IMG/VR virus record: IMGVR_UViG_3300037010_000715
Span: 1 to 39,587 of that record
Length of the DNA stretch: 39,587 nt
Reading direction: 5' to 3' (one strand)
From: a virus
In this document: positions 1 to 7,445 of the stretch, one piece after another
How positions within the stretch are numbered: the stretch's first letter is position 1
Layout of the letters: the number at the start of each line of letters is the position of its first letter
Notes under the pieces: model-generated
The model's database searches: none
What the model was told of the DNA's origin: nothing
The model's input: the letters and a program-made list of their open reading frames with translations, nothing else
Program-made: the position numbers and the translations under genes

Positions 1-155
1 AGTAGATTTAGTAAATTCTAAAATAATAAACGCTAAAACACTTGAAGAGTTACAAACTATGTTTAAAGCATTAACTCCATTAGAGCAAAGAATAGCTACT
101 GAATTAAAAGATAAATTAAAATTAACGCTTAAATAAAATGGAAGGCACAACACAT
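1..155. repeat. Terminal direct repeat, left copy
   Basis: Bases 1-155 recur at 39433-39587 with one difference: position 127 is G here and A at 39559, a silent change in a threonine codon of the ERF gene. A short overlap like this is the usual sign of a circular or circularly permuted molecule assembled as a linear contig. The repeat itself is probably an assembly overlap rather than a biological terminal repeat, because it starts and ends inside genes. Confidence 0.9.
2..136 (+). CDS. ERF single-strand annealing protein, C-terminal fragment (repeat copy)
   Basis: These 44 codons plus stop duplicate the C-terminal end of the ERF gene at 39035-39568. The gene is cut by the contig start and not biologically truncated: on the circular molecule it is whole. 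The fragment holds only the helical tail after the annealing core. Confidence 0.85.
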   Translation, partial: VDLVNSKIINAKTLEELQTMFKALTPLEQRIATELKDKLKLTLK

Positions 156-296
156 ATATTAGAATTAGTTAAAAAAGAAATAATTGAAATAGAGGAATCT
201 ATTGTTTATCATAAAAATAAACTAATTATTTTGGAGCTTAAACTAGAAGATTTACAACATAGGGAACAAAATTTAATTAATTATTTAAACTCGTAA
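138..296 (+). CDS. Small coiled-coil-like protein (52 aa), unknown
   Basis: An ATG one base after the ERF stop opens a 52-codon frame rich in Glu, Lys, Leu and Ile with heptad-like spacing, so probably one long helix. It sits between ERF and the RusA-like gene in a tightly packed run, which suggests co-transcription with the recombination genes. I do not recognise a family. The start is also present in the right-hand terminal repeat at 39570. Confidence 0.6.
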   Translation: MEGTTHILELVKKEIIEIEESIVYHKNKLIILELKLEDLQHREQNLINYLNS

Positions 297-301
297 ATAT
301 T

Positions 302-514
302 ATGAATGTAGCTAATATTACAATATCGGAAAGTGATTATCAAAACCTCCTCTTAAATGGTGCATTTATCGACATCAAATTAATATCGGTAAAAATTATG
401 CCAGACGATAGCGAGATTAAAGAAAATGAATCATATAAATTGGCTATTAAAAACTATAAAAAAGCTAGGGACGTTAAAGAAACTATTGCTTTTAATCTTT
501 TAACAAACAAGTAA
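302..514 (+). CDS. Hypothetical protein (70 aa)
   Basis: A 70-residue soluble protein of mixed composition, five bases after the preceding stop. It has no cysteine motif, signal or membrane segment. Position in the recombination operon is the only clue to its role; no family is recognised. Confidence 0.6.
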   Translation: MNVANITISESDYQNLLLNGAFIDIKLISVKIMPDDSEIKENESYKLAIKNYKKARDVKETIAFNLLTNK

Positions 515-515
515 T

Positions 516-629
516 ATGAAATACCCGATAACATACGAGGAGTGGTGCAAGTTACCAAGGACTATTAAAGCTATGAAAATAATTATGAAGGATTGGGATA
601 ATAGTAAACAGTTAAAGTTAGAGTTATGA
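516..629 (+). CDS. Hypothetical small basic protein (37 aa)
   Basis: A short frame that starts one base after the previous stop and ends in an ATGA overlap with the next gene, the pattern of translational coupling. The product is Lys/Trp-rich (WCKLPR near the N terminus). No function can be assigned. Confidence 0.45.
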   Translation: MKYPITYEEWCKLPRTIKAMKIIMKDWDNSKQLKLEL

Positions 630-772
630 TAAGTTTTATAACTCAATTCGCATCAGCCAAACGACAAAAGAAACGCCTAATATACGATGCACAATATAAC
701 CGCTATCTTGTTACCCATTCTAAAGTCTGGCAAACGTGGTATAAATGTTCGCTAATAAAAAATTTTGTATGA
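626..772 (+). CDS. Hypothetical small basic protein (48 aa)
   Basis: Begins in an ATGA overlap with the 37-residue gene upstream and ends in another ATGA overlap with the RusA-like gene. The chain of stop-start overlaps supports real coding despite the length. The product is rich in Lys, Arg, Gln and Tyr and could bind nucleic acid. Unknown family. Confidence 0.5.
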   Translation: MISFITQFASAKRQKKRLIYDAQYNRYLVTHSKVWQTWYKCSLIKNFV

Positions 773-1089
773 TAAAAGTAAACATAAAACCACTAAGCAT
801 TAATGAAGCATATCGAGGTTACAGAATTAGAACACCTAAATATAACTGTTATATAAGCAATGTAATGATGATGCTCCCTAATAGCTTTATTATGCCTAAA
901 ACGGATATTAAACTATGTTTAGAGTTTGGATTTAGTAACTCAGGTTCTGACATAGATAATTGTTGCAAACCATTTATAGATTGTTTAGTTAAAAAATATG
1001 GCATTGATGACAGATACATAATTGAATTAACAGTAATAAAAAGAATAGTTAAAAAGGGAGAAGAATATATTTTATTCAACTTTTATTAA
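769..1089 (+). CDS. RusA-like Holliday junction resolvase
   Basis: This 106-residue protein matches the RusA family in length and motif order. An N-terminal IKPLSINEAYRG segment is followed by a central acidic core, SDIDNCCKPFIDCL and then GIDDRYI, carrying the aspartates that bind metal in RusA. The family cleaves four-way DNA junctions made by recombination, which fits its place between ERF and the replication genes. I chose the ATG at 769 because it overlaps the previous stop as ATGA; an in-frame ATG at 745 would add eight residues. It is the last gene before the first leader-type promoter. Confidence 0.85.
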   Translation: MIKVNIKPLSINEAYRGYRIRTPKYNCYISNVMMMLPNSFIMPKTDIKLCLEFGFSNSGSDIDNCCKPFIDCLVKKYGIDDRYIIELTVIKRIVKKGEEYILFNFY

Positions 1090-1095
1090 AATAAA

Positions 1096-1127
1096 TTTGT
1101 TTATTAAAATAATTATGTTTTAATTTG
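1096..1127 (+). promoter_or_regulatory. Bacteroidota-type early promoter (leader 1)
   Basis: A -33 box TTTG (1096-1099), a 20-base spacer and a -7 box TTAATTTG (1120-1127), one mismatch from TAnnTTTG. The same spacing recurs at 4042-4073 and 38896-38926, each time just before the same two-hairpin leader. The position of the transcription start is inferred. Confidence 0.65.
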
Positions 1128-1151
1128 CAAACAGATTACAAAGAGTAATTT

Positions 1152-1236
1152 ATTGGACGTTGCAGACCAATCAAAAATTTAGTCAAATAGACTAATAGAA
1201 CCCATTAGAACGAACTGCAACTCGTTTTAGTGGGTT
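1152..1236 (+). promoter_or_regulatory. Kissing-loop RNA leader, copy 1
   Basis: Hairpin 1 is ATTGG/CCAAT (1152-1156, 1167-1171) with a loop containing GTTGCAG (1159-1165). Hairpin 2 is a 15-bp stem with two G-U pairs (1199-1213 with 1222-1236) and an 8-base loop containing CTGCAAC (1215-1221), the exact complement of loop 1. Hairpin 2 is followed by a T-rich stretch and then, 17 bases on, the helicase ATG. Two further copies with different but internally complementary loops occur at 4077 and 38935. Function is inferred to be attenuation, antitermination or protein-mediated control. Confidence 0.75.
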
Positions 1237-1253
1237 TCTTATTTTATAAAATT

Positions 1254-2618
1254 ATGGAATACCAAAAATTTTTAGAAAACAAAAAACATTCAATAGGTAA
1301 TTTTGGATTTAATTCAAATTACATTCCTGAAATTGCTTTTGATTTTCAAAAACACATTATTGAAAAAGCTATCTTAAAAGGTAGAACAGCTATTTTTGCC
1401 GATACTGGTTTAGGTAAAACATTAATCCAATTATCAATAGCTAAAAATATAATTAATCATACTAATAAAAAAGTATTGATTTTAACACCTTTAGCGGTTG
1501 CTTTTCAATTTATTTTAGAAGCTGAAAAGTTAGGTATTGATGATGTTGAATATTCAAAAGACGGTAAACATACTAAAAAAATAGTTGTATGTAATTACGA
1601 GCGTTTGCATTACTTTAATGAAAATGATTTTGTAGGTGTTATTTTAGATGAAAGTTCTATATTAAAAAACTTTGACGGTAAAATTAAAAATTCAATTACA
1701 TCATTTATTAAAAAGATTCCTTATAGATTTTTATCAACTGCAACACCTAGCCCAAATGATTATATTGAATTAGGTACAAGTAGCGAAGCATTAGGATATT
1801 TAGGGTATACCGATATGTTAAGTAAGTTTTTTAAAAACAATGGTAATTCTATTGATATTAGACACGCTGGATGTGAATGGTATATTAAACCTCATGCCGA
1901 GAATGATTTTTGGAAATGGGTATCACAATGGGCTATATCAATTCGTAAACCAAGTGATTTAGGTTTTAGTGATGAAAAATATGATTTGCCAGACTTAATA
2001 GAAAATAAACACATGGTAAAAAATAATGCTATTTTAAATTCAGCAAATAATCAAATGCAAATGTTTAATATGCCAGCCGTTAATTTTTTTGATATTAAAA
2101 AAGAAACTCGTAATACATTAAACGAAAGATGCGAAAAGGCTTTTGATTTAGCTAGTAAACATGATACTAGCGTTTATTGGGTTAACTTAAATGATGAAGC
2201 TAAACTATTAAAACAATTAGATAAAAACTCATACGAGATTAAAGGGGCTATGACTATTGATCAGAAAGAAGAAATGTTAATAGGATTTGCAAAAGGTGAT
2301 ATTAAAAAACTAATTACTAAAACTAAAATAACCGCTTTTGGTTTAAATTGGCAGCATTGCAACCACACTACATATTTTCCTACTTATTCATATGAGCAAT
2401 ATTATCAAGCTATTAGAAGGTTTTGGAGATTTGGACAAAAGAATAATGTAACAGTTGACTTAGTTTTATCAGATGGTCAAACTAGAATAATGGATAGTTT
2501 ATCAGTAAAAAAACAAAAGGCAAACGATATGTTTACAAAGCTATCACAAAATGTAAATAGTATTTATGAAATACAAAAAAGAGAGTTCACAAAAGAAATA
2601 ATTAAACCTAAATTTTAA
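1254..2618 (+). CDS. SNF2/DEAH-type helicase
   Basis: A 454-residue superfamily 2 ATPase. Visible motifs: Walker A DTGLGKT at 50-56, motif II LDES at 131-134, motif III TATP at 162-165, and an arginine-finger motif VI QAIRRFWRFGQ at 385-395. The run TATPSPNDYIELG and the RKPSDLGF segment near 231-238 mark the phage family usually found beside a DNA methyltransferase, as here. The start at 1254 follows leader 1; an upstream in-frame codon at 1230 lies inside the leader hairpin and is unlikely. Role: DNA translocation or remodelling in replication, recombination or protection from host restriction; the exact job is not known. Confidence 0.88.
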   Translation: MEYQKFLENKKHSIGNFGFNSNYIPEIAFDFQKHIIEKAILKGRTAIFADTGLGKTLIQLSIAKNIINHTNKKVLILTPLAVAFQFILEAEKLGIDDVEYSKDGKHTKKIVVCNYERLHYFNENDFVGVILDESSILKNFDGKIKNSITSFIKKIPYRFLSTATPSPNDYIELGTSSEALGYLGYTDMLSKFFKNNGNSIDIRHAGCEWYIKPHAENDFWKWVSQWAISIRKPSDLGFSDEKYDLPDLIENKHMVKNNAILNSANNQMQMFNMPAVNFFDIKKETRNTLNERCEKAFDLASKHDTSVYWVNLNDEAKLLKQLDKNSYEIKGAMTIDQKEEMLIGFAKGDIKKLITKTKITAFGLNWQHCNHTTYFPTYSYEQYYQAIRRFWRFGQKNNVTVDLVLSDGQTRIMDSLSVKKQKANDMFTKLSQNVNSIYEIQKREFTKEIIKPKF

Positions 2619-2632
2619 AAACAAAAAACAAA

Positions 2633-3679
2633 ATGGAAAACAAAGTAAAAGACCAAGTAGTCACAGAAAATTATGCTATTTACAACTCAGATTGTATGTT
2701 AGTATTACCAACTTTAGAAACTGAAAGCATTGATTTATCAGTTTACAGTCCTCCATTTGCAGGGCTATACAACTATTCAAGTAGTGAAAATGACTTTAGT
2801 AATTGTGAAAGTAAAGAACAGTTTTTAGACCAGTACGAATTTTTGATAAAAGAGATTGCAAGGGTTACTAAAAAAGGACGTATTACCGCTGTTCATGTTA
2901 CTGATGTATTTGATAATACTTGTCGTTTGTGGGATTTTCCACACGAAGTAATTAGACTACATGAGAAATATGGTTTTGAATATCGTAATCGTATTACAAT
3001 TTGGAAAGAGCCTTTGAAAGTTCGTATGCGTACAATGGTACAATCTTTAATGCATAAATTTATTGTAGAAGATAGCACAAAATGTTTTACGGCTATGCCC
3101 GATTATGTATTGATATTTACTAAAAAAGGAGAAAATGAAGTTCCTGTAACACACGAAAACGGATTAAAATATTATGCTGGTGAAACTCCAATTTTACAAA
3201 ACATTTTAAGAGCTTGGAATAATGCAAATGATTCTGATTTTAACGAAGCTCAATTATGGGAATATTTAAACACTAAATTTATAAACCATGAAGACCCAAA
3301 ATCAAATAAATTAAGTCATTACATTTGGCAGCGGTACGCTAGTTCTGTATGGGATGATATTAGAATAGACCACATTTTACCATTTAGAGATTCTAAAGAG
3401 GAAGATGATGAAAAGCATGTTCACCCTTTACAATTAGATGTAATTGATAGAATAGTAATGTTATATTCAAATCCTAATGAAGTTGTTTTAACTCCGTTTA
3501 TGGGTGTTGGTAGTGAGGTTTATAGTCCTATTTCATTAGGTCGTAAAGCTATTGGAATTGAATTAAAAGATAGCTACTTTAAACAAGCTAAAATAAATTT
3601 ATCTTTAGTTGAAAAAAGATTTATTGAAAGTGCTAAACAAGTTAATTTATTTGAATCTGAAAATTTAGAAAGTTTATGA
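2633..3679 (+). CDS. DNA N4/N6 (amino) methyltransferase
   Basis: 348 residues with catalytic motif IV SPPF at 39-42 near the N terminus and the AdoMet-binding motif I FMGVGS at 289-294 near the C terminus. This order is typical of beta-class amino methyltransferases that make N4-methylcytosine or N6-methyladenine. The stretch between carries the target-recognition part. Located 14 bases after the helicase and probably co-transcribed from leader 1. No cognate endonuclease is present, so it more likely protects phage DNA or marks it than forms a restriction system. Target sequence cannot be read from the protein. Confidence 0.9.
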   Translation: MENKVKDQVVTENYAIYNSDCMLVLPTLETESIDLSVYSPPFAGLYNYSSSENDFSNCESKEQFLDQYEFLIKEIARVTKKGRITAVHVTDVFDNTCRLWDFPHEVIRLHEKYGFEYRNRITIWKEPLKVRMRTMVQSLMHKFIVEDSTKCFTAMPDYVLIFTKKGENEVPVTHENGLKYYAGETPILQNILRAWNNANDSDFNEAQLWEYLNTKFINHEDPKSNKLSHYIWQRYASSVWDDIRIDHILPFRDSKEEDDEKHVHPLQLDVIDRIVMLYSNPNEVVLTPFMGVGSEVYSPISLGRKAIGIELKDSYFKQAKINLSLVEKRFIESAKQVNLFESENLESL

Positions 3680-3954
3680 TACAAACAGAAACCCAAGTAT
3701 TTATAGCCCTAATTAAAGGAGTAGTTGAGCAATCGACTACTCTTACTGGGGAGTATAAACAGAAACTCAAACAAGAGTTTAATATCTGGCAAAAGCAAGG
3801 TTTTAAAATTGTAGAAGAATTAGAAAAACAAAATAAGGTAAATGAAGAATATGTAAACGATATAACTGATATTTATCATAATATTAACCTAGAAATTAAA
3901 AAGACATTAAATGCAAAATTTAGAAACCCTCAACCTCCCAAACGCATCAATTGA
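3676..3954 (+). CDS. Hypothetical helical protein (92 aa)
   Basis: Starts in an ATGA overlap with the methyltransferase, so it is probably translationally coupled to it. The sequence is mostly amphipathic helix with many Lys, Glu and Gln and ends in the basic, proline-containing tail NPQPPKRIN. No family is recognised. Coupling hints at a partner role with the helicase-methyltransferase pair. Confidence 0.6.
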   Translation: MIQTETQVFIALIKGVVEQSTTLTGEYKQKLKQEFNIWQKQGFKIVEELEKQNKVNEEYVNDITDIYHNINLEIKKTLNAKFRNPQPPKRIN

Positions 3955-4060
3955 TAAAATACAAAACGAATGTTACATAACGATTGACAATAAAAAATTA
4001 CAGATTAAACCTAGTAAATTTATGTTAAATAGTAAAATAAATTTGGATATTAAAAAGTAA
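3911..4060 (+). CDS. Hypothetical small protein (49 aa), overlapping
   Basis: A frame of 49 codons from an ATG inside the end of the 92-residue gene (44-base overlap). It is the only open frame covering 3955-4060. Its end contains the -33 box of the leader 2 promoter. The overlap is longer than usual here, so it may be a chance frame. Confidence 0.35.
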   Translation: MQNLETLNLPNASIDKIQNECYITIDNKKLQIKPSKFMLNSKINLDIKK

Positions 4061-4073
4061 TTGATTAATTTTG
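4042..4073 (+). promoter_or_regulatory. Bacteroidota-type early promoter (leader 2)
   Basis: TTTG at 4042-4045, 20-base spacer, and a perfect -7 box TAATTTTG at 4066-4073. It is the best of the three leader promoters and directly precedes the two-hairpin RNA. Confidence 0.72.
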
Positions 4074-4076
4074 TAA

Positions 4077-4158
4077 AGTTGTCTGGAAGCAACTCAATAA
4101 AAAAATTACTTAAAAACCTTCATTCTGCGTGTCTTCCAGCACAAAGTTTGGAGGTTTT
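4077..4158 (+). promoter_or_regulatory. Kissing-loop RNA leader, copy 2
   Basis: Hairpin 1: AGTTG/CAACT (4077-4081, 4090-4094) closing the 8-base loop TCTGGAAG. Hairpin 2: a 19-base arm pair (4113-4131 with 4140-4158) with two 2x2 internal loops, closing the 8-base loop TCTTCCAG. Seven loop bases, CTGGAAG and CTTCCAG, are complementary. A T-run follows and the next ATG is 16 bases after the stem. Same architecture as 1152 and 38935 with unrelated loop sequence. Confidence 0.78.
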
Positions 4159-4174
4159 TGCATTTAAAAAAAAT

Positions 4175-4351
4175 ATGAAAACAAAAGTTAAATTTTTAGG
4201 TTGTGATAACTTATTAGAATTAGAAAGTACAGTTAATCAATTTCTTACAACAATTAATGCAGATTACTTAGTCGATATTAAATATTCAAGTGTTTTGAAT
4301 AATGAAGAATATTATATTACTTGTTTAATAACTTATATAATTTCTGACTAA
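4175..4351 (+). CDS. Cse60-like small protein (58 aa)
   Basis: A 58-residue protein beginning MKTKVKFLG and continuing with a helix, VDIKYS and a final beta strand. This layout resembles the small Cse60 (DUF2758) family, whose function is unknown; the similarity is by eye only. The ATG at 4175 is chosen because the upstream in-frame TTG at 4061 lies in the promoter. It is the first gene behind leader 2 and shares one base with the next gene. Confidence 0.5.
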   Translation: MKTKVKFLGCDNLLELESTVNQFLTTINADYLVDIKYSSVLNNEEYYITCLITYIISD

Positions 4352-5043
4352 TGGCAAGGCAACAACAAAATACAGTAGATTATTTTCCTTTTTTATGTAA
4401 AGAAGGTGAGGCTATGTTTTATATTGAGAATAAATATGGTAATGATGGGTATGCCACTTGGATTAAGATTTTAAGACAATTAGCAGTTACAAATTATCAT
4501 TATTTAAACTTATCTGAGTATAAAAGTAGGGCATTTTTAAGTTCAAAATGTAAGGTATCTGAAGAAAAATTGATTGAAATTATAACAGACTTATGTTTTA
4601 TTGGAGAATTTAATAAGGAACTTTGGGAGCAAAATAGAATAGTTTTTAGTGAAAAATTCATTGAAAATATTAAGGACGCATATTCTAGAAGAAAGAATGA
4701 ATGTGTCAATATGTTTACATTATGCGTACATTTAAACGCAATGAACGTGCAAAGTGCATACATTTTAGATCAAAGTGCATACGCAAACCCTAAAAAACAA
4801 GACATTAATCCGTATAGTATAGTAGAGTATAGTATAGTAAAGGATAGTAAAGTAAATAAGAGTAAAGTAGAAAATACGATTGAAACTTTTTTTGATGAAG
4901 ATTACCAACTCGAATATATTTTAGATGAAGGTGTAAAAATTTACGGAGCACCCTATCAAATTAAAACTGGTGGCATGTCTAACCAAGCTATAAAAGTTCA
5001 TTGTCAAACTTACAATTTAAAATACCCAAAATCTAATGGTTAG
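4351..5043 (+). CDS. Lin1244/DUF4373-type replication protein
   Basis: 230 residues. The N-terminal half (DYFPFLCKEGEAM, then a compact helical fold up to about residue 125) matches the Lin1244/Lin1753 N-terminal domain seen in phage replisome-organiser proteins. Residues 155-174 are a linker of four pentapeptides (YSIVE, YSIVK, DSKVN, KSKVE) encoded by 15-bp DNA repeats, followed by a C-terminal part that may bind the helicase. By analogy with lambda O, it may bind its own internal repeats as the origin. It overlaps the primase-helicase gene by eight bases. Confidence 0.75.
   Translation: MARQQQNTVDYFPFLCKEGEAMFYIENKYGNDGYATWIKILRQLAVTNYHYLNLSEYKSRAFLSSKCKVSEEKLIEIITDLCFIGEFNKELWEQNRIVFSEKFIENIKDAYSRRKNECVNMFTLCVHLNAMNVQSAYILDQSAYANPKKQDINPYSIVEYSIVKDSKVNKSKVENTIETFFDEDYQLEYILDEGVKIYGAPYQIKTGGMSNQAIKVHCQTYNLKYPKSNG
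4813..4872 (+). repeat. Four 15-bp iteron-like direct repeats (candidate origin)
   Basis: Units start at 4813, 4828, 4843 and 4858 with exact 15-bp period: TATAGTATAGTAGAG, TATAGTATAGTAAAG, GATAGTAAAGTAAAT and AAGAGTAAAGTAGAA. The first two share 12 identical leading bases; the last two have diverged. They lie inside a predicted replication initiator gene, the usual place of phage iterons. Because 15 is a multiple of three they also make a pentapeptide repeat, so selection on protein alone is the rival explanation. Confidence 0.6.
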
Positions 5044-6850
5044 TATTCAATTATTTTATGCCTTAGGCATCGAACCAAAAAACAATAACGGATTTCAACA
5101 AAAGTGTAAATGTCCTAATTGCAAAACAATAGGTAAACAAAATTATCAAGATCTTTGTTTATCTGTAAATTTAGACAATGGATTATACAATTGTCATAAA
5201 TGCGGATGGAATGGATGCGTGGTTAAAGGAGAAACTAAAAGCTATCAAAAACCGATTAGAACTAATTTTACAGCTTTAAGTGATGAAGGATTAGCAATGT
5301 TTACTTCTAGAGGTATTAGTCAAGTAGTGGTTAAGGCGAATAAAATAATGCAGGAATTTGACTTTATCGTTTTCCCTTATTTCAGAAATAACGAACTAAT
5401 CAATAAAAAAAATAGAAGCTTAAAAACTAAGGATTTTAGACAAGCTAAAGATGCTGAAGCTATTATTTACAATTATGATAGGGTTAAAAACGAAAAGGAA
5501 ATAATTATTTGTGAAGGTGAATTTGATTGTATGGCTTTTGAAATGGCAGGATTTACAAACGTAACTTCAGTTAATCAAGGTGCTCCAAACGAAAACGATA
5601 AAAATATTGATAAAAAACTTGAATGTATCACAAATTGCTATGAAGTTTTTGAACAAGCAGAAACTATTTTTATCGCAGTCGATAAGGATGCAAACGGTTT
5701 ACGTTTAGAAAATGAATTGATTAGACGTTTAGGCTCTGAAAAATGTAAAGTAATATCTTTTCCTATTGGCTGTAAGGACGCTAACGATGTTTTGTTAAAG
5801 GATTGTAAGGAAACTTTAATTGAATGCTTTAAACAAGCTAAACAAGTTAAAATTGAGGGTATATTTACTTTAGATGACGTAAAAGATTCAATGTTAAAAA
5901 CATTTACTGAAGGTAAACGAAGGGGAGAAACTACTCATTGGTTTAGATTAAATGAAAATTATACACATCGTTTAGGAGAAATTACTCTTTGGACTGGTTA
6001 CATGAATGAAGGTAAATCTACTTTTTTAAAGCAAATATTATTAGCTAAGGCATATTTTGATGACTGGAAAATAGGCGTATTTAGTCCTGAAGACTTCCCT
6101 GCTGATGAATTTTACGACGATTTAATTCACATGCTTGTTGGTAAAAGTACTGATACTTATGATAAACACGTTATGGAAAGGGCTGAATATAATGATGCTA
6201 TCGACGTAATTAAAAAGAAATTCTTTTATGTTTATCCTGAAAAGGATTTTAGTTGGGAGTCTATTGAGGCTAAAATGTTATACTTAGTTAGAAAGCAAGG
6301 TATAAAAGCTATTATTTTAGATCCATACAATCAATTCGACCACCAAATAGGTAACGGAAGGGAAGACCTTTATATCTCTAAATTTATGGCAAAACTTAAA
6401 AGATTCGCTATAATTAACGATGTTGCAATTCATTTAGTGGCTCATCAAACAACTCCTATTTATGTTGCTGGTCAAAATTATCCACAACCAAATGCTTATA
6501 AAATTAAGGGAGGCGGAACTTTTGCGGATAAAGCCGATAATGTTATATTTATTTGGAGGCAATACAGGTGTACAGATCCAACTAATCCTTCAGTAATATT
6601 TGGAGCTGATAAAATTAAGAAGCAAAGATTAGTAGGTCAATTAGGGCAAAAGGAATTTCATTTTGATTATTTACAAAATAGGTATTATTTAGAAAATAAA
6701 AACCCTTTCTTTGAAGTTAAAATGAAACAATCAAATGTTTTTGAACAACCTAATAAACTTCAGGATAATACAGATTTTGTAAACCAAAGACAATTACCAA
6801 AGGAACCCGATTTAATAACCAACAGCGGGCACGATGAAACCGCTTTTTAA
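5036..6850 (+). CDS. Bifunctional primase-helicase
   Basis: 604 residues with three modules in order. A zinc finger has CPNC (Cys26, Cys29) and CHKC (Cys53, Cys56). A TOPRIM domain has CEGEFD (Glu160) and AVDKDANG (Asp216, Asp218). A RecA-like DnaB-family helicase has Walker A GYMNEGKST at 321-329, Walker B IILDP, and HLVAHQ. This is the T7 gp4/Twinkle arrangement: it primes and unwinds at the fork. It overlaps the DUF4373-type gene by eight bases, forming a replication cassette. The phage encodes no DNA polymerase that I can find, so host polymerase is presumably used. Confidence 0.92.
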   Translation: MVSIQLFYALGIEPKNNNGFQQKCKCPNCKTIGKQNYQDLCLSVNLDNGLYNCHKCGWNGCVVKGETKSYQKPIRTNFTALSDEGLAMFTSRGISQVVVKANKIMQEFDFIVFPYFRNNELINKKNRSLKTKDFRQAKDAEAIIYNYDRVKNEKEIIICEGEFDCMAFEMAGFTNVTSVNQGAPNENDKNIDKKLECITNCYEVFEQAETIFIAVDKDANGLRLENELIRRLGSEKCKVISFPIGCKDANDVLLKDCKETLIECFKQAKQVKIEGIFTLDDVKDSMLKTFTEGKRRGETTHWFRLNENYTHRLGEITLWTGYMNEGKSTFLKQILLAKAYFDDWKIGVFSPEDFPADEFYDDLIHMLVGKSTDTYDKHVMERAEYNDAIDVIKKKFFYVYPEKDFSWESIEAKMLYLVRKQGIKAIILDPYNQFDHQIGNGREDLYISKFMAKLKRFAIINDVAIHLVAHQTTPIYVAGQNYPQPNAYKIKGGGTFADKADNVIFIWRQYRCTDPTNPSVIFGADKIKKQRLVGQLGQKEFHFDYLQNRYYLENKNPFFEVKMKQSNVFEQPNKLQDNTDFVNQRQLPKEPDLITNSGHDETAF

Positions 6851-6892
6851 AAACTAAAAGAGATAAAACTATTAAATAAATAACCAAAGATT

Positions 6893-7174
6893 ATGAAAAA
6901 AAGTAAAGAGTACGCATCTAAAATAGTAGAGGTTGCATATCACGAAGTATTACCAAATAAAGAAACGGTACCTAAAATAGTAGATGCACTTATTACTGAA
7001 TACGCAGAACAACAAATAAAAGAACTTCAATCTTTATTGGATTTAAGCAATCTGCAATTAAAGTCAAGTAAGCAAGATGTTAAAGAACTCAAAGATGAGA
7101 TTGAAAAAACTAAACAATGGAATCTTGAATTAGTTTACGCTAACAAATTTATGTCAATAGATAGTCATAAATAA
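6893..7174 (+). CDS. Hypothetical coiled-coil protein (93 aa)
   Basis: A 93-residue acidic protein whose second half (from about residue 40) is a long coiled coil with repeated Leu/Lys/Glu heptads. It follows the primase-helicase by 42 bases in the same direction. No family is recognised. Confidence 0.6.
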   Translation: MKKSKEYASKIVEVAYHEVLPNKETVPKIVDALITEYAEQQIKELQSLLDLSNLQLKSSKQDVKELKDEIEKTKQWNLELVYANKFMSIDSHK

Positions 7175-7203
7175 CCCAAACAACCAACTAAAAACTAAAA
7201 GAG

Positions 7204-7290
7204 ATGAAAGCCTTTGAGATACTATACATCGCTCCAATCTGCCAAAAAATAACACTAAATAATTGGCAGTTTGTTATTTATTGTAATTAA
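7204..7290 (+). CDS. Possible tiny peptide (28 aa)
   Basis: An ATG at 7204 opens 28 codons. It overlaps a hairpin made by CTGCCAA (7239-7245) and TTGGCAG (7263-7269), followed by TTTG and an AT-rich stretch. The hairpin may be the functional element (a weak terminator of the replication operon) and the frame accidental. The same AAACTAAAAGAGAT sequence precedes both this ATG and the region before 6893. Confidence 0.25.
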   Translation: MKAFEILYIAPICQKITLNNWQFVIYCN

Positions 7291-7301
7291 AATTAAAAAA
7301 T

Positions 7302-7430
7302 ATGCGTTCAAAATTTGATAAAAAACTTACAAAAGTAAGTAAAATAAGAAAAGTTATAAAACTTTGTAAAAAAAATAAATACGTTAAACTAATAGATATA
7401 TTTAATTATGATATGTTTTATCGTAATTAG
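7302..7430 (+). CDS. Hypothetical basic peptide (42 aa)
   Basis: 42 codons with about a third Lys or Arg in the first 30 residues, ending at 7430 just before the -7 box of the lipoprotein promoter. A nucleic-acid-binding role would fit the charge but is only a guess. Confidence 0.4.
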   Translation: MRSKFDKKLTKVSKIRKVIKLCKKNKYVKLIDIFNYDMFYRN

Positions 7431-7433
7431 TTG

Positions 7434-7441
7434 TATATTTG
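7434..7441 (+). promoter_or_regulatory. -7 promoter box of the lipoprotein gene
   Basis: A perfect TATATTTG lies only four bases before the ATG at 7446. No good -33 box is visible 20 bases upstream. If used, the mRNA would be leaderless or nearly so. Confidence 0.45.
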
Positions 7442-7445
7442 TTTT

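Noticed and set aside
1152-1236. Leader hairpins as SAM-II or preQ1 riboswitches
   Set aside because: Those are small H-type pseudoknots with conserved binding-core sequence. Here the loops differ in every copy and only complementarity is kept, and downstream genes are not metabolic.
2633-3679. Restriction-modification system
   Set aside because: The methyltransferase is next to a helicase but no nuclease domain is present in the helicase or neighbours, so only modification is supported.
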